Of a stretch of 49,125 nucleotides of DNA, positions 25,136-32,400 are shown piece by piece. Origin of the DNA: an uncultured Bacteroidales bacterium (lineage in GTDB: Bacteria; Bacteroidota; Bacteroidia; Bacteroidales; Muribaculaceae); NCBI GenBank assembly GCA_902776835.1, contig CACYRK010000024.1, positions 1 through 49,125 on the forward strand, written 5' to 3'. The position numbers were made by a program, and so were the translations under genes. Each line of letters starts with the position of its first letter. Position 1 is the first letter of the stretch. The notes beneath the pieces were generated by a model, which was not told the origin of the DNA, made no database searches, and saw nothing but the letters and a program-made list of their open reading frames with translations.

Positions 25136-26260
25136 TTACTGCTGAATCATCATCGGCATCTGCAGAATCAGCAGGTCCTCACCCTCGGGCTGCTCGGTGG
25201 GCAGGAAGATGCCGGCGCGTGCGGGATCCAAGAGTTTGAACACCACTGTCGAGCAGTTGATATTGTTGAGCACATCGATAAGGTCGACGCTCTTGAAACC
25301 GATGGTCAGGGGCTCGCCGTCGTATTCGCACTGCACGTGCTCCTCGGCGCTGGTCTGGTGGTCGAGGTCTTGCGAGGTGAGTTTGAGGCCTTCGGCGTCA
25401 AACTCGAGTTTGACGAGGCCGCCCACGCTGGCGAAAATCGACACGCGGCGCAGTGCGGTAAGCAGGGTCACGCGGTCGAGCGTAGCGCTGTAGGGGTTGT
25501 CCTTCGGAATCACCTGCTCGTAGTTGGGATAGCGGCCGTTGATGAATCGGCATGTGAGTTGGTACTCGCCAGTATCGAAGGTTGCGCTGGTCTCGTCGAT
25601 GGTTGCGGTGAGCGGCTGCTCGGTGTCGCGGTCGAGGATCGAAGCGAGGATGGTGGCGGGCTTTGCCGGCAGGATGAACGAAGCCTCAAAGCCGGGCTTC
25701 ACCGACGAGCGTTTGTAGCGCACCAACTTGTGAGCGTCGCTGGCCACGAAGGTGATGCTCTCGGGCTTGATGTCCCAGAACACGCCCATGAACTGCGGGT
25801 GCATGTCGTCCTGACCCACAGCGAACACGGTGCGCTGGATGCCGTCGGCCACGTCGCGCTGGTTGAGTTGCACCTCGTGGGCCGTGTCGTTCATTTGAAT
25901 CTTCAGGGGATACTCGTCGCCATTGAGTGCCACGGCGTTGAAGTCACCATTGAGATACTTGATGTTGACTTCCATATTCTCCTCGTTGACGTCGATGGTG
26001 AGTCCCGTCTCGGGCATCTCCCTGAGCAGGTTGAGCATGCGCTTGACTTCGATGGCAAAACGTCCCTGTCCCTCGGCGCCGGGCACCTCGATGAAGGTTG
26101 TCATGCGAGTCTCCATGTCGCTGCCGGTAATCACCAGGCGCTCGCCCTCAAGTTCGAAAAGGAAATACTCAAGAATGGCGTAGGCGTTCTTGTTGCTGAT
26201 AACCTTGCTCACGGCGTTGAGGTGAGACAATAACTGCTTGCTTTGAATAGTGAATTTCAT
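25136..26260 (-). CDS. dnaN: DNA polymerase III beta subunit (sliding clamp)
   Basis: The beta clamp tethers DNA polymerase III. Its 374 residues begin MKFTIQSKQLLSHLNAVSKVI, and the three clamp domains can be followed through VPGAEGQGRFAIEVKRML, FINGRYPNYEQVIP and the C-terminal PMM strand. It heads the operon dnaN-exonuclease-coaBC-DUF4835-recN-rlmB. It does not sit beside dnaA, so this is not an origin of the classical dnaA-dnaN type. Its upstream region (26272-26471) is duplicated at 28221-28417. Confidence 0.96.
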   Translation of the reverse strand: MKFTIQSKQLLSHLNAVSKVISNKNAYAILEYFLFELEGERLVITGSDMETRMTTFIEVPGAEGQGRFAIEVKRMLNLLREMPETGLTIDVNEENMEVNIKYLNGDFNAVALNGDEYPLKIQMNDTAHEVQLNQRDVADGIQRTVFAVGQDDMHPQFMGVFWDIKPESITFVASDAHKLVRYKRSSVKPGFEASFILPAKPATILASILDRDTEQPLTATIDETSATFDTGEYQLTCRFINGRYPNYEQVIPKDNPYSATLDRVTLLTALRRVSIFASVGGLVKLEFDAEGLKLTSQDLDHQTSAEEHVQCEYDGEPLTIGFKSVDLIDVLNNINCSTVVFKLLDPARAGIFLPTEQPEGEDLLILQMPMMIQQ

Positions 26261-26271
26261 AACGTTATGTA

Positions 26272-26471
26272 GTTTAAATTTTGTTTCGTAACAACTTGGC
26301 TCACAGCGCCCGCCCGCCGCACTTGGCAGTGCGAGGGCCCCATTACGCCAAATATCTTACAAAAATACTACTTTATTTGCTAATAGAACGAAAAAAATGG
26401 GGGATAATTTCTCCCCCACCCTCATTTTATATATTTTTAGTGATTTTGCCTCCCGGCAACACGCATTCGAG
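26272..26471 (-). repeat. Promoter-bearing direct repeat, copy A (dnaN)
   Basis: This 200-bp segment upstream of dnaN is repeated in the same orientation at 28221-28417 with about a dozen differences. It contains a minus-strand -7 box TATTTTTG (26367-26360), an inverted repeat around TGCGAG/GGCAGTGC, and ends in GCATTCGAG. The other copy has the same relation to the BspA-like gene. Confidence 0.92.
26360..26367 (-). promoter_or_regulatory. -7 box of the dnaN operon
   Basis: TATTTTTG on the minus strand fits TAnnTTTG; the -33 is weak (TTTCG). Predicted leader is about 95 nt. Confidence 0.55.
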
Positions 26472-26491
26472 GCCCTTGAGCGGTAAGCACA

Positions 26492-26530
26492 AAAACGGGG
26501 AAATGCCTTCGCGCAAATCCCCGTTTTTTT
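26492..26530. terminator. Terminator of the BspA-like gene
   Basis: AAAACGGGGA/TCCCCGTTTT form a 10-bp stem around a 16-nt loop, with T runs on both strands, so it can work in both directions. It separates the BspA-like gene from the dnaN promoter. Confidence 0.85.
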
Positions 26531-26537
26531 ATTAAAA

Positions 26538-26602
26538 TCCAACCCGAATCGGCTGACCGATTTATACTATTTTCTTTATTCTTATTGACCGATTCGGATT
26601 TA
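26538..26602. repeat. Degenerate relative of the MITE-like terminal repeat
   Basis: Right side TATTGACCGATTCGGATTTA (26583-26602) resembles the MITE end, and AACCCGAATCGG near 26541-26552 is its inverted partner. The match is imperfect. Confidence 0.45.
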
Positions 26603-26607
26603 ACGAC

Positions 26608-28203
26608 TTATTTCCCAAGCAAAATGTTTATTAGGATGTTTATGTCGGCGCCGTCAACATCACCTATGCCGTCAACATTCGGGTTACCCACCACACTGGC
26701 ATCGGCGGCATCAAGTTTTCCCAAAATGATATTGATGAGCATGTTCAAGTCGTTGCCGTCGACATTGCCATTGCCGTCAACATCACCCGGCAAGAACCCC
26801 ATTTCTTCATCCTCGATAATATTGGTGAAATATCTCCATTGGTCGGCCCGACGATAAGCTGCAGATGTGCCAATCGGCACCCTGACCACGCAAACAGAAG
26901 TGGGCACTCTAGTAAACGCACCAACAACCATAGTTACACTTTCAATATCAACTATCTTACTGCGAATTTCAATCAAGCACTGACAATTTTGGAATGATGA
27001 AGATATCACCTTTACAGAATTGGGGATAGTAACCGATACTAATCCATAACAATCCTTGAATGTGCCGCCCGCAATACCCGTAGTGCCTTCACGCAGTACG
27101 ATGGACGTATTGTCAGGCATCACGCCTTTGTATTTATAAGCCACCATTCCGGCATATACTAAGCCTTCGGGCTGGTTGTCATACCACGGTGTTCCATCAA
27201 ATACCTGTCCACCCATTGCCGACACAGAATTTGGAATGGTGATTGACGCCAAACTGCTGCATGAGTTAAACGCAAGACGGCCTATTGTAGTGACCGAGTT
27301 AGGTATTGTAACCGATGTCAAGCCGGGGCAATAAGCGAATGTGCCGGCACCGATTGTGGTAACCGAGTTGCCTATGCTAAGCGAGGTCAAATTGTCGCAA
27401 TTTGAAAAAGCATGGTTGCCAATAGTTACGACAGAATTGGGGATATTGACCGACTGTAAAGCCTTGCACATATTAAACGCGTTGTCGCCTATTGACACCA
27501 CAGAGTTACCTATGCCGAGCGAGGCAAGGTTAATACATTCGTTAAAGGCATGATCACCAATGGTGGAGACCGAGTCTGGTATAGCGAGCGATATCAAGCC
27601 CCGACTATTAGAAAAAGCGTAGGGTGAAATGCCCTTGGTATCGCTGCGCAAGGTGATTGAAGTGTTGTCGGGCATTATGCCTTTGTACTTATATGCAACT
27701 AAGCCGGCATATACCAATCCCTCGGGTTGGTTGTCGTACCACGCCGTTCCGTATAATGCATCTCTTCCGATTATGGCCACCGAGTTAGGAATGGTGATTG
27801 AAGCGAGGCTACTACAGTCATAAAATGCACGTTCGGCAATTTCCGTTACTGACTCGCCAATAATTACCGAGGTTAGACTTGTACAACCCTCGAATGCCGA
27901 CTCGTAAATTGCAGTCACCGTATTAGGGATAGTGACCGAAGTCAAGTCGGAGCATAGATAGAACGCCCCTAAATCAATATATAAAACTGAATAAGTTTTA
28001 CCATCGTATGTTACCGACGACGGGATAAAAAGATCACCGCTCAGTGAAGAATATGCCGGCATATACGTGTCTGGGTTTTGGCAAGTGACCATGACGGTTG
28101 AGTCGTCATAACACAAATAGCAAAGACCGTCGACCATAAAGTCGTAGGCTGTGGCGGATAGAGAGAAGAAAGCCGCCAGCACAATAAGAATTGCTTTTTT
28201 CAT
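26608..28203 (-). CDS. BspA-like leucine-rich repeat protein with C-terminal dockerin pair
   Basis: I start this surface protein at ATG 28203 (531 residues), giving the signal peptide MKKAILIVLAAFFSLSATA. The longer frame from 28299 would start inside the promoter region. The body consists of LRR_5 (TpLRR) repeats such as SLASITIPNSVAIIG and NLTSLSIGNSVTTIG. A larger internal duplication is visible (WYDNQPEGLVYAG ... KYKG(I/V)MPDNTSI, twice). The last 60 residues are two type I dockerin-like calcium loops (GDVDGNGNVDGNDLNMLIN and VDGIGDVDGADINILIN). BspA proteins mediate surface adhesion in relatives. The gene lies between two direct repeats of the dnaN promoter region and probably uses one of them. 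Confidence 0.88.
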   Translation of the reverse strand: MKKAILIVLAAFFSLSATAYDFMVDGLCYLCYDDSTVMVTCQNPDTYMPAYSSLSGDLFIPSSVTYDGKTYSVLYIDLGAFYLCSDLTSVTIPNTVTAIYESAFEGCTSLTSVIIGESVTEIAERAFYDCSSLASITIPNSVAIIGRDALYGTAWYDNQPEGLVYAGLVAYKYKGIMPDNTSITLRSDTKGISPYAFSNSRGLISLAIPDSVSTIGDHAFNECINLASLGIGNSVVSIGDNAFNMCKALQSVNIPNSVVTIGNHAFSNCDNLTSLSIGNSVTTIGAGTFAYCPGLTSVTIPNSVTTIGRLAFNSCSSLASITIPNSVSAMGGQVFDGTPWYDNQPEGLVYAGMVAYKYKGVMPDNTSIVLREGTTGIAGGTFKDCYGLVSVTIPNSVKVISSSFQNCQCLIEIRSKIVDIESVTMVVGAFTRVPTSVCVVRVPIGTSAAYRRADQWRYFTNIIEDEEMGFLPGDVDGNGNVDGNDLNMLINIILGKLDAADASVVGNPNVDGIGDVDGADINILINILLGK

Positions 28204-28220
28204 ATTGATGTAGTCTTGTG

Positions 28221-28417
28221 GTTTAAATTTTGTTTCGTAACAACTTGGCTCACAGTGCCTACCCGCCGCACTGGGCAGTGCGAGAGCCCAATACACCAAA
28301 TATCTTACAAAAATACTACTTTATTTGCTAATAGAACGAAAAAATCGGGATAATTTCTCCCCCACCCTCATTTTATATATTTTTTGTGATTGTGCCTCCC
28401 GGCAACACGCATTCGAG
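28221..28417 (-). repeat. Promoter-bearing direct repeat, copy B (BspA-like gene)
   Basis: This 197-bp copy of 26272-26471 lies upstream of the BspA-like gene at the same distance from its ATG as copy A from the dnaN ATG. It keeps the -7 box TATTTTTG at 28315-28308. Confidence 0.92.
28308..28315 (-). promoter_or_regulatory. -7 box of the BspA-like gene
   Basis: TATTTTTG on the minus strand, identical in sequence and context to the dnaN -7 box at 26367-26360. Confidence 0.55.
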
Positions 28418-28486
28418 CGTTCGAGCACTCGAGTGTTCGAGCATTCGAGCATTCGAGGGGGCGAGGGGACGAGCGTTCAAGGGGCG
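28411..28486. repeat. TTCGAG-rich short tandem array
   Basis: Eight-base units of the type NNTTCGAG (ATTCGAG, GTTCGAG, CACTCGAG) repeat irregularly, grading into GGCGAGGGGACGAG. The array starts exactly where the similarity of copy B to copy A ends. Confidence 0.7.
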
Positions 28487-28506
28487 TGGTGGCCCGAACT
28501 AAAGCA

Positions 28507-28542
28507 AACCCCACCATTCGCTTTCGGCTTAATGGCGGGGTT
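28507..28542. terminator. Hairpin downstream of the SUMF1-like gene
   Basis: AACCCC-A-CCATT pairs with AATGG-C-GGGGTT around a 14-nt loop. On the minus strand it follows the SUMF1-like stop codon. The T tract after it is poor. Confidence 0.6.
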
Positions 28543-28612
28543 GCTGATATGGAATCGTCTTGACGATTTCCGCTTCACATATCGAAATTATATGCGAGTG
28601 GAACTATAAGAA

Positions 28613-29605
28613 CTATAAGGCGAGGCGGAAGCCGTGGAAGTAGCTCGCGCTCAACGGGTAGTCGCCATTCCGACGCGATACACGGCAGTACCCGGCGTCG
28701 CCGCTCCAGCCACCACCACGGGTTACGCGGCTTAAGCCCGAATCGGGGCCAGTGGGATTGGTCTGTGCATCGCTGCTGTAACTCCCATACCAATCTTGAC
28801 ACCACTCCATAACGTTGCCGCTCATGTCGTACAAGCCAAGCTCGTTCGCGGCCTTCGTGGCAACGATATGAGTACCATAGTCTATGCTGCTTTTTCCTAC
28901 AAAATAAGCATTAGCTGCATACCAAGCCACGTCGCCAATGGTATTACTACCAGCATACTTGTAGCCCTGGCTGTGGTTGCCGCCCCGGGCTGCGAACTCC
29001 CACTCGGCTTCCGTCGGCAAACGGAAACTCAGACCCGTCTTCTGGTTCAACTTCGTGATGAACTCCTGACAGTCGTTCCAACTCACTCGTTCTACTGGGC
29101 GGTCAAAACTGCCATAAAATTCGCTGGGATTGCCGCCACCCATGACCGCCATCCACAAAGTCTGGGTAACCTCGGTCTGCCCGATGCAGAAGCTGCTCAG
29201 CGTCACTTGATGAGCAGGCTTCTCAGAGTTATAGGCCTCGTCATCCTGCTCGGGGGTTGCACCCATGGTGAATGTGCCGCCTTCGACGGTCACCATGGTA
29301 AACGACACGCCATAGACAGTGAACGTCTGGGTAACAGGCTCGGGAGGTGTCGGTGGATTCACTTCCTTGCCGAGCAAGATGTTGATAAGCAGATTCAGGT
29401 CGTTACCGTCCACTTGAGTGTCGCTGTTCACATCGGCCCGACCGCCATAATTGTTGGCGTCGTCCTTGCCAAGCAAGATGTTGATAAGTTCGTTCAAGTC
29501 GGTGCCATCGACGGTGCCGCTACCATCCACGTCGCCACGCACACCGGCGGCAGCCAGCAACGGCAGCAAAGCCACCAATAAAAATATGAGTTTCTTCACA
29601 ATCAC
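28613..29605 (-). CDS. SUMF1/FGE-like domain protein with N-terminal dockerin pair
   Basis: A signal peptide (hydrophobic residues about 5-20) is followed at once by two dockerin-type calcium loops (GDVDGSGTVDGTDLNELIN and VNSDTQVDGNDLNLLIN) and a proline linker (PPTPPEPV). The C-terminal domain is a formylglycine-generating-enzyme/sulfatase-modifying-factor fold (GGTFTMGATPEQDDEAY, PVERVSWNDCQEFI, LPTEAEWEFAARGG, YDMSGNVMEWCQDWYG, RGGGWSGDAGYCRVSRR). Only the second of the two FGE active-site cysteines is recognisable, so it is more likely a binding or structural relative than a catalytic FGE. The start is one of two GTGs (29605 or 29599); no ATG fits. It begins 30 bp after the M13 peptidase stop and may be co-transcribed. 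Confidence 0.85.
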   Translation of the reverse strand: MIVKKLIFLLVALLPLLAAAGVRGDVDGSGTVDGTDLNELINILLGKDDANNYGGRADVNSDTQVDGNDLNLLINILLGKEVNPPTPPEPVTQTFTVYGVSFTMVTVEGGTFTMGATPEQDDEAYNSEKPAHQVTLSSFCIGQTEVTQTLWMAVMGGGNPSEFYGSFDRPVERVSWNDCQEFITKLNQKTGLSFRLPTEAEWEFAARGGNHSQGYKYAGSNTIGDVAWYAANAYFVGKSSIDYGTHIVATKAANELGLYDMSGNVMEWCQDWYGSYSSDAQTNPTGPDSGLSRVTRGGGWSGDAGYCRVSRRNGDYPLSASYFHGFRLAL

Positions 29606-29635
29606 TGCTATTTTTATGATTATGATAAAAATTGG

Positions 29636-31648
29636 TTACCAGATGGTTACGCGGTCGGCGGGGTCGCGCCACATCTTGTCGCCCGACTGGATGTCGAAGG
29701 CCTTGAAGAAGGGCTCAAGGTTGCGGATGGCAACGTTCACGCGGTTAACGCCCAGCGAGTGCGGGTCGACCTTGGTGCGGCGCAGGATTTCCTCCTTGGT
29801 GATGTTTGCTGCCCACACATTGGCATAACTCAGGAAGAAACGCTGGTCGGGCGTGAAGCCGTCGATGGCTTCGTTGCCCTTGCCCTGATCGGTGTGCTTG
29901 AAGGCCGTGTACGACACGCGCAGTCCGCCATGGTCGGCAATGTTCTCGCCCATGGTGAAGGCGCCGTTGGCGTGCACGTCGTCGGCGACGATTTCGGCGC
30001 TATATTGCGCTCCGAGTTTGTCGGCGAGTTCCTGGAACTTGGCGGCATCTTCGGCCGTCCACCAGTCGACCATATTGCCCTTGTGGTCGAAGTTACGGCC
30101 CTGGTCATCGAAGCCGTGGGTCATCTCGTGGCCAATCACCACGCCGATGGCGCCATAGTTGCTGGCATCGTCGGCCTCGGGGTCGAAGTACGGCGGTTGC
30201 AAGATTGCGGCGGGGAAGCAAATCTCGTTGGACGACGGCTCGTAGTAGGCGTTGACGGTTTGCGGAGTCATAAACCAGCGCTCCTTGTCCACAGGCTTGA
30301 ACAACTGGCTGTACTCATACTGAGCATTGAAGCGGTTCAGGTCGCGCACGTTGTGCCAATAACTGTGTGCTGGGTCGATGCTCACGCCGCTGTAGTCGCG
30401 CCACTGGTCGGGATAGCCGATTTTCACAGTGAAACTGTTGAGTTTCACCAGCGCATTGACCTTGGTGTCGGGACTCATCCACTCGAGCGACTGGATGTGC
30501 TCGCCCAGGGCCACGCGCAGGTTGTCGACGAGGCGCTGCATCTTCTTCTTGCTCTCAGCCGGGAAGTAACGCTCGACATAGAGTTGGCCCACGGCCTCGC
30601 CAAGGGCGGTGTTAGGCACGTCGAGGGCGCGTTTCCAGCGTGGCTGAATCATCTGCATGCCGCTCATGGCACGCGAATACATGTCGAAATGCGCCATCAC
30701 GAAGTCGTCGCCCAGGTATCTTGCGGCGGCGTTGACGTAGTTGTAGATGAGGTAGTCACGCACCTTCCACTGCGGCATCGTGGCAAGGATGTTGTCCACG
30801 GTGGCGAGGCTCTTAGGCTGGAACACACACACCTTTTGCACGCCGTCGACACCGATGGCGTGGAAGAACATATTCCAGTCGATGTGCGGATAGTCGGCCT
30901 TGAGGCGGTCGACGGTGGTGAGGTTGTAAAGTTTGCTATAGTCGCGTGTCTCCTCGCGCGTCATGGCGTTGGTAGCAAGCAGGGTCTCGATTTCCATGAT
31001 AGCCTTCATGGCCTTCTTGGCGTCACCCTTTTTGTAACCGGCCAGGGTGAGCACGCGCTGGATATAGTCCTGGTAGGCCTTGCGAATGGCCGTGGTGCTG
31101 GCGTCGTTCTCGAGGTAGTAGTCGCGGTCGCCCATTCCCAGGCCGCCCTGCATGAGATACAGCAGGTTGGTGTCGCTGTCCTTGAGGTCGGCCATGACCG
31201 AACTGTTGAAGAAGGGGTCAGCAAGTCCCACGTGCATCCATCCTATCCACTTCATCACCTCGGCAGGTTGCATCAGGCGCAGCGACTGCAGGTCGATGGC
31301 GAGTGGCGTGGCGCCCTCGTTGTTGAGGCGCACGCTGTCCATGCCCATGGCATAGAGGTCGCCAACTTTCTGCTCGATGCTGCCAGGCTTCTGCGAGGTG
31401 CCCAGGCCGGTGATGATGGTTTTCACCTGCTCGCGGCTGTTCTCGCGCAGTTGGTCGAAGGTTCCGAAACGTGCATATTGCGGGTCAAGCGGGTTGTTAC
31501 GCTGCCAGCCACCGCAAGCATATTTGTAAAAATTCTCGCCAGGGGCGACGCTGGTGTCAAGATTGGCACGGTCCACGCCCTTGGGGTTTCCGGCCTGTGC
31601 AGCAACGGCTAAAGTGCAGGCCAGAATCATACATAAACAAGATTTCAT
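29636..31648 (-). CDS. M13 family zinc metallopeptidase (neprilysin/PepO-like)
   Basis: The 670-residue peptidase has a signal peptide (cleavage near AQA-G), the M13 N-terminal domain (NFYKYACGGWQRNNPLDPQYARFGTFDQLRE) and the catalytic domain. In the latter the zinc site GHEMTHGFDDQGRNFD is obvious, and the downstream ENIADHGGL supplies the third ligand. The C-terminus ends RVTIW, close to the aromatic end typical of the family. The export signal indicates a periplasmic or surface oligopeptidase. I start at ATG 31648; the preceding TTG adds one residue. Confidence 0.94.
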   Translation of the reverse strand: MKSCLCMILACTLAVAAQAGNPKGVDRANLDTSVAPGENFYKYACGGWQRNNPLDPQYARFGTFDQLRENSREQVKTIITGLGTSQKPGSIEQKVGDLYAMGMDSVRLNNEGATPLAIDLQSLRLMQPAEVMKWIGWMHVGLADPFFNSSVMADLKDSDTNLLYLMQGGLGMGDRDYYLENDASTTAIRKAYQDYIQRVLTLAGYKKGDAKKAMKAIMEIETLLATNAMTREETRDYSKLYNLTTVDRLKADYPHIDWNMFFHAIGVDGVQKVCVFQPKSLATVDNILATMPQWKVRDYLIYNYVNAAARYLGDDFVMAHFDMYSRAMSGMQMIQPRWKRALDVPNTALGEAVGQLYVERYFPAESKKKMQRLVDNLRVALGEHIQSLEWMSPDTKVNALVKLNSFTVKIGYPDQWRDYSGVSIDPAHSYWHNVRDLNRFNAQYEYSQLFKPVDKERWFMTPQTVNAYYEPSSNEICFPAAILQPPYFDPEADDASNYGAIGVVIGHEMTHGFDDQGRNFDHKGNMVDWWTAEDAAKFQELADKLGAQYSAEIVADDVHANGAFTMGENIADHGGLRVSYTAFKHTDQGKGNEAIDGFTPDQRFFLSYANVWAANITKEEILRRTKVDPHSLGVNRVNVAIRNLEPFFKAFDIQSGDKMWRDPADRVTIW

Positions 31649-31686
31649 CAAAAAAGGTTATTTAGAAGGTTTTTAATTCAAATGAT

Positions 31687-31720
31687 TCAAGTTTCTAAGG
31701 CACTTACCTTAGAAACTTGA
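31687..31720. terminator. Perfect hairpin after trxA
   Basis: Fourteen-base arms TCAAGTTTCTAAGG/CCTTAGAAACTTGA enclose the 6-nt loop CACTTA. It lies between the trxA stop and the M13 start, and probably terminates trxA transcription; no long T tract follows. Confidence 0.7.
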
Positions 31721-31758
31721 TGGTTTGGAGGTTAGATGTGTCCTCAACGACGGGGTCG

Positions 31759-32073
31759 TCAGAGAAGGGCGTCGATTTTCGCTGCCAGGGCATCACGCGA
31801 GATGCTGCCAACATTGCGGTCGACCAACTGGCCACCCTTGAAGAACAACAAGGTGGGGATGTTGCGCACGTTGTAGTCGGCGGGAGCGTCGGTGCCCTCG
31901 TCAACATCATACTTTCCGATGAGCACGCGACCCTCGTATTCTTGCGCAAGTTGCTCAACGATAGGCGCAATGCTCTTGCACGGTCCGCACCACTCGGCCC
32001 AGAAATCGACCACCAGCGGTTGTCCCTTTTCAATCTCTTGTCTCAAATTCTCGTCGGTAAAAACAAATGCCAT
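31759..32073 (-). CDS. trxA: Thioredoxin
   Basis: This 104-residue cytoplasmic disulfide reductase has the active site WAEWCGPCK with Cys29 and Cys32, the cis-proline region NIPTLLFFKGG and the usual thioredoxin length. It has no signal peptide. It is a single-gene unit, with a predicted leader of about 130 nt and a hairpin behind it. Confidence 0.95.
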   Translation of the reverse strand: MAFVFTDENLRQEIEKGQPLVVDFWAEWCGPCKSIAPIVEQLAQEYEGRVLIGKYDVDEGTDAPADYNVRNIPTLLFFKGGQLVDRNVGSISRDALAAKIDALL

Positions 32074-32320
32074 AATTATTTCTAAAAATATTGAGTTAAT
32101 AAAATTGTCAACTTCTCATGGGCAGCCACTCGCGCAATGCACTGATACAAGAACGTTTGCATCGACGCATTGTGTCACTTTGTGGCAAGTTGCCCGTTTT
32201 GAGTGTTCAAAATTAGGCATTTTTTTTCATCCCCATGCAGTTTGCGATGTTAAATGATAGTTAATTTCAATAATTCATAAAAGTGTTTTTACCGGAAAGC
32301 ATAGGTGGGGTCAAAAGAAA
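32074..32320. other. trxA upstream region
   Basis: The region holds a minus-strand -7 box TAATTTTG (32215-32208) without a clear -33. Apart from this promoter and the inverted repeat that begins at 32321, I see no gene or RNA. Confidence 0.4.
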
Positions 32321-32395
32321 ACAACTCGTGCAGACGTCGAACGACAGGATGAATTATAATGGTAAAATGCTGCACGACAGTCTGTCACGAGTTGT
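32321..32395 (-). terminator. Large hairpin terminating the ccs operon
   Basis: ACAACTCGTG pairs with CACGAGTTGT, extended inwards by CAGAC/GTCTG and GTCG/CGAC with single-base bulges. A loop of about 35 nt lies inside. Read on the minus strand it follows the CcsBA stop and is succeeded by TTTTCTTTTG. Confidence 0.7.
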
Positions 32396-32400
32396 AGGTC

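Noticed and set aside
25136..26260. Chromosomal replication origin at dnaN
   Set aside because: There is no dnaA, no DnaA-box cluster and no AT-rich unwinding region next to it.
28204..28299. 32-codon extension of the BspA-like gene
   Set aside because: It would start at the predicted -7 box and hide the signal peptide.
29759..31612. 617-codon open frame antisense to the M13 peptidase
   Set aside because: Composition-driven shadow; the opposite strand contains the intact zinc site.
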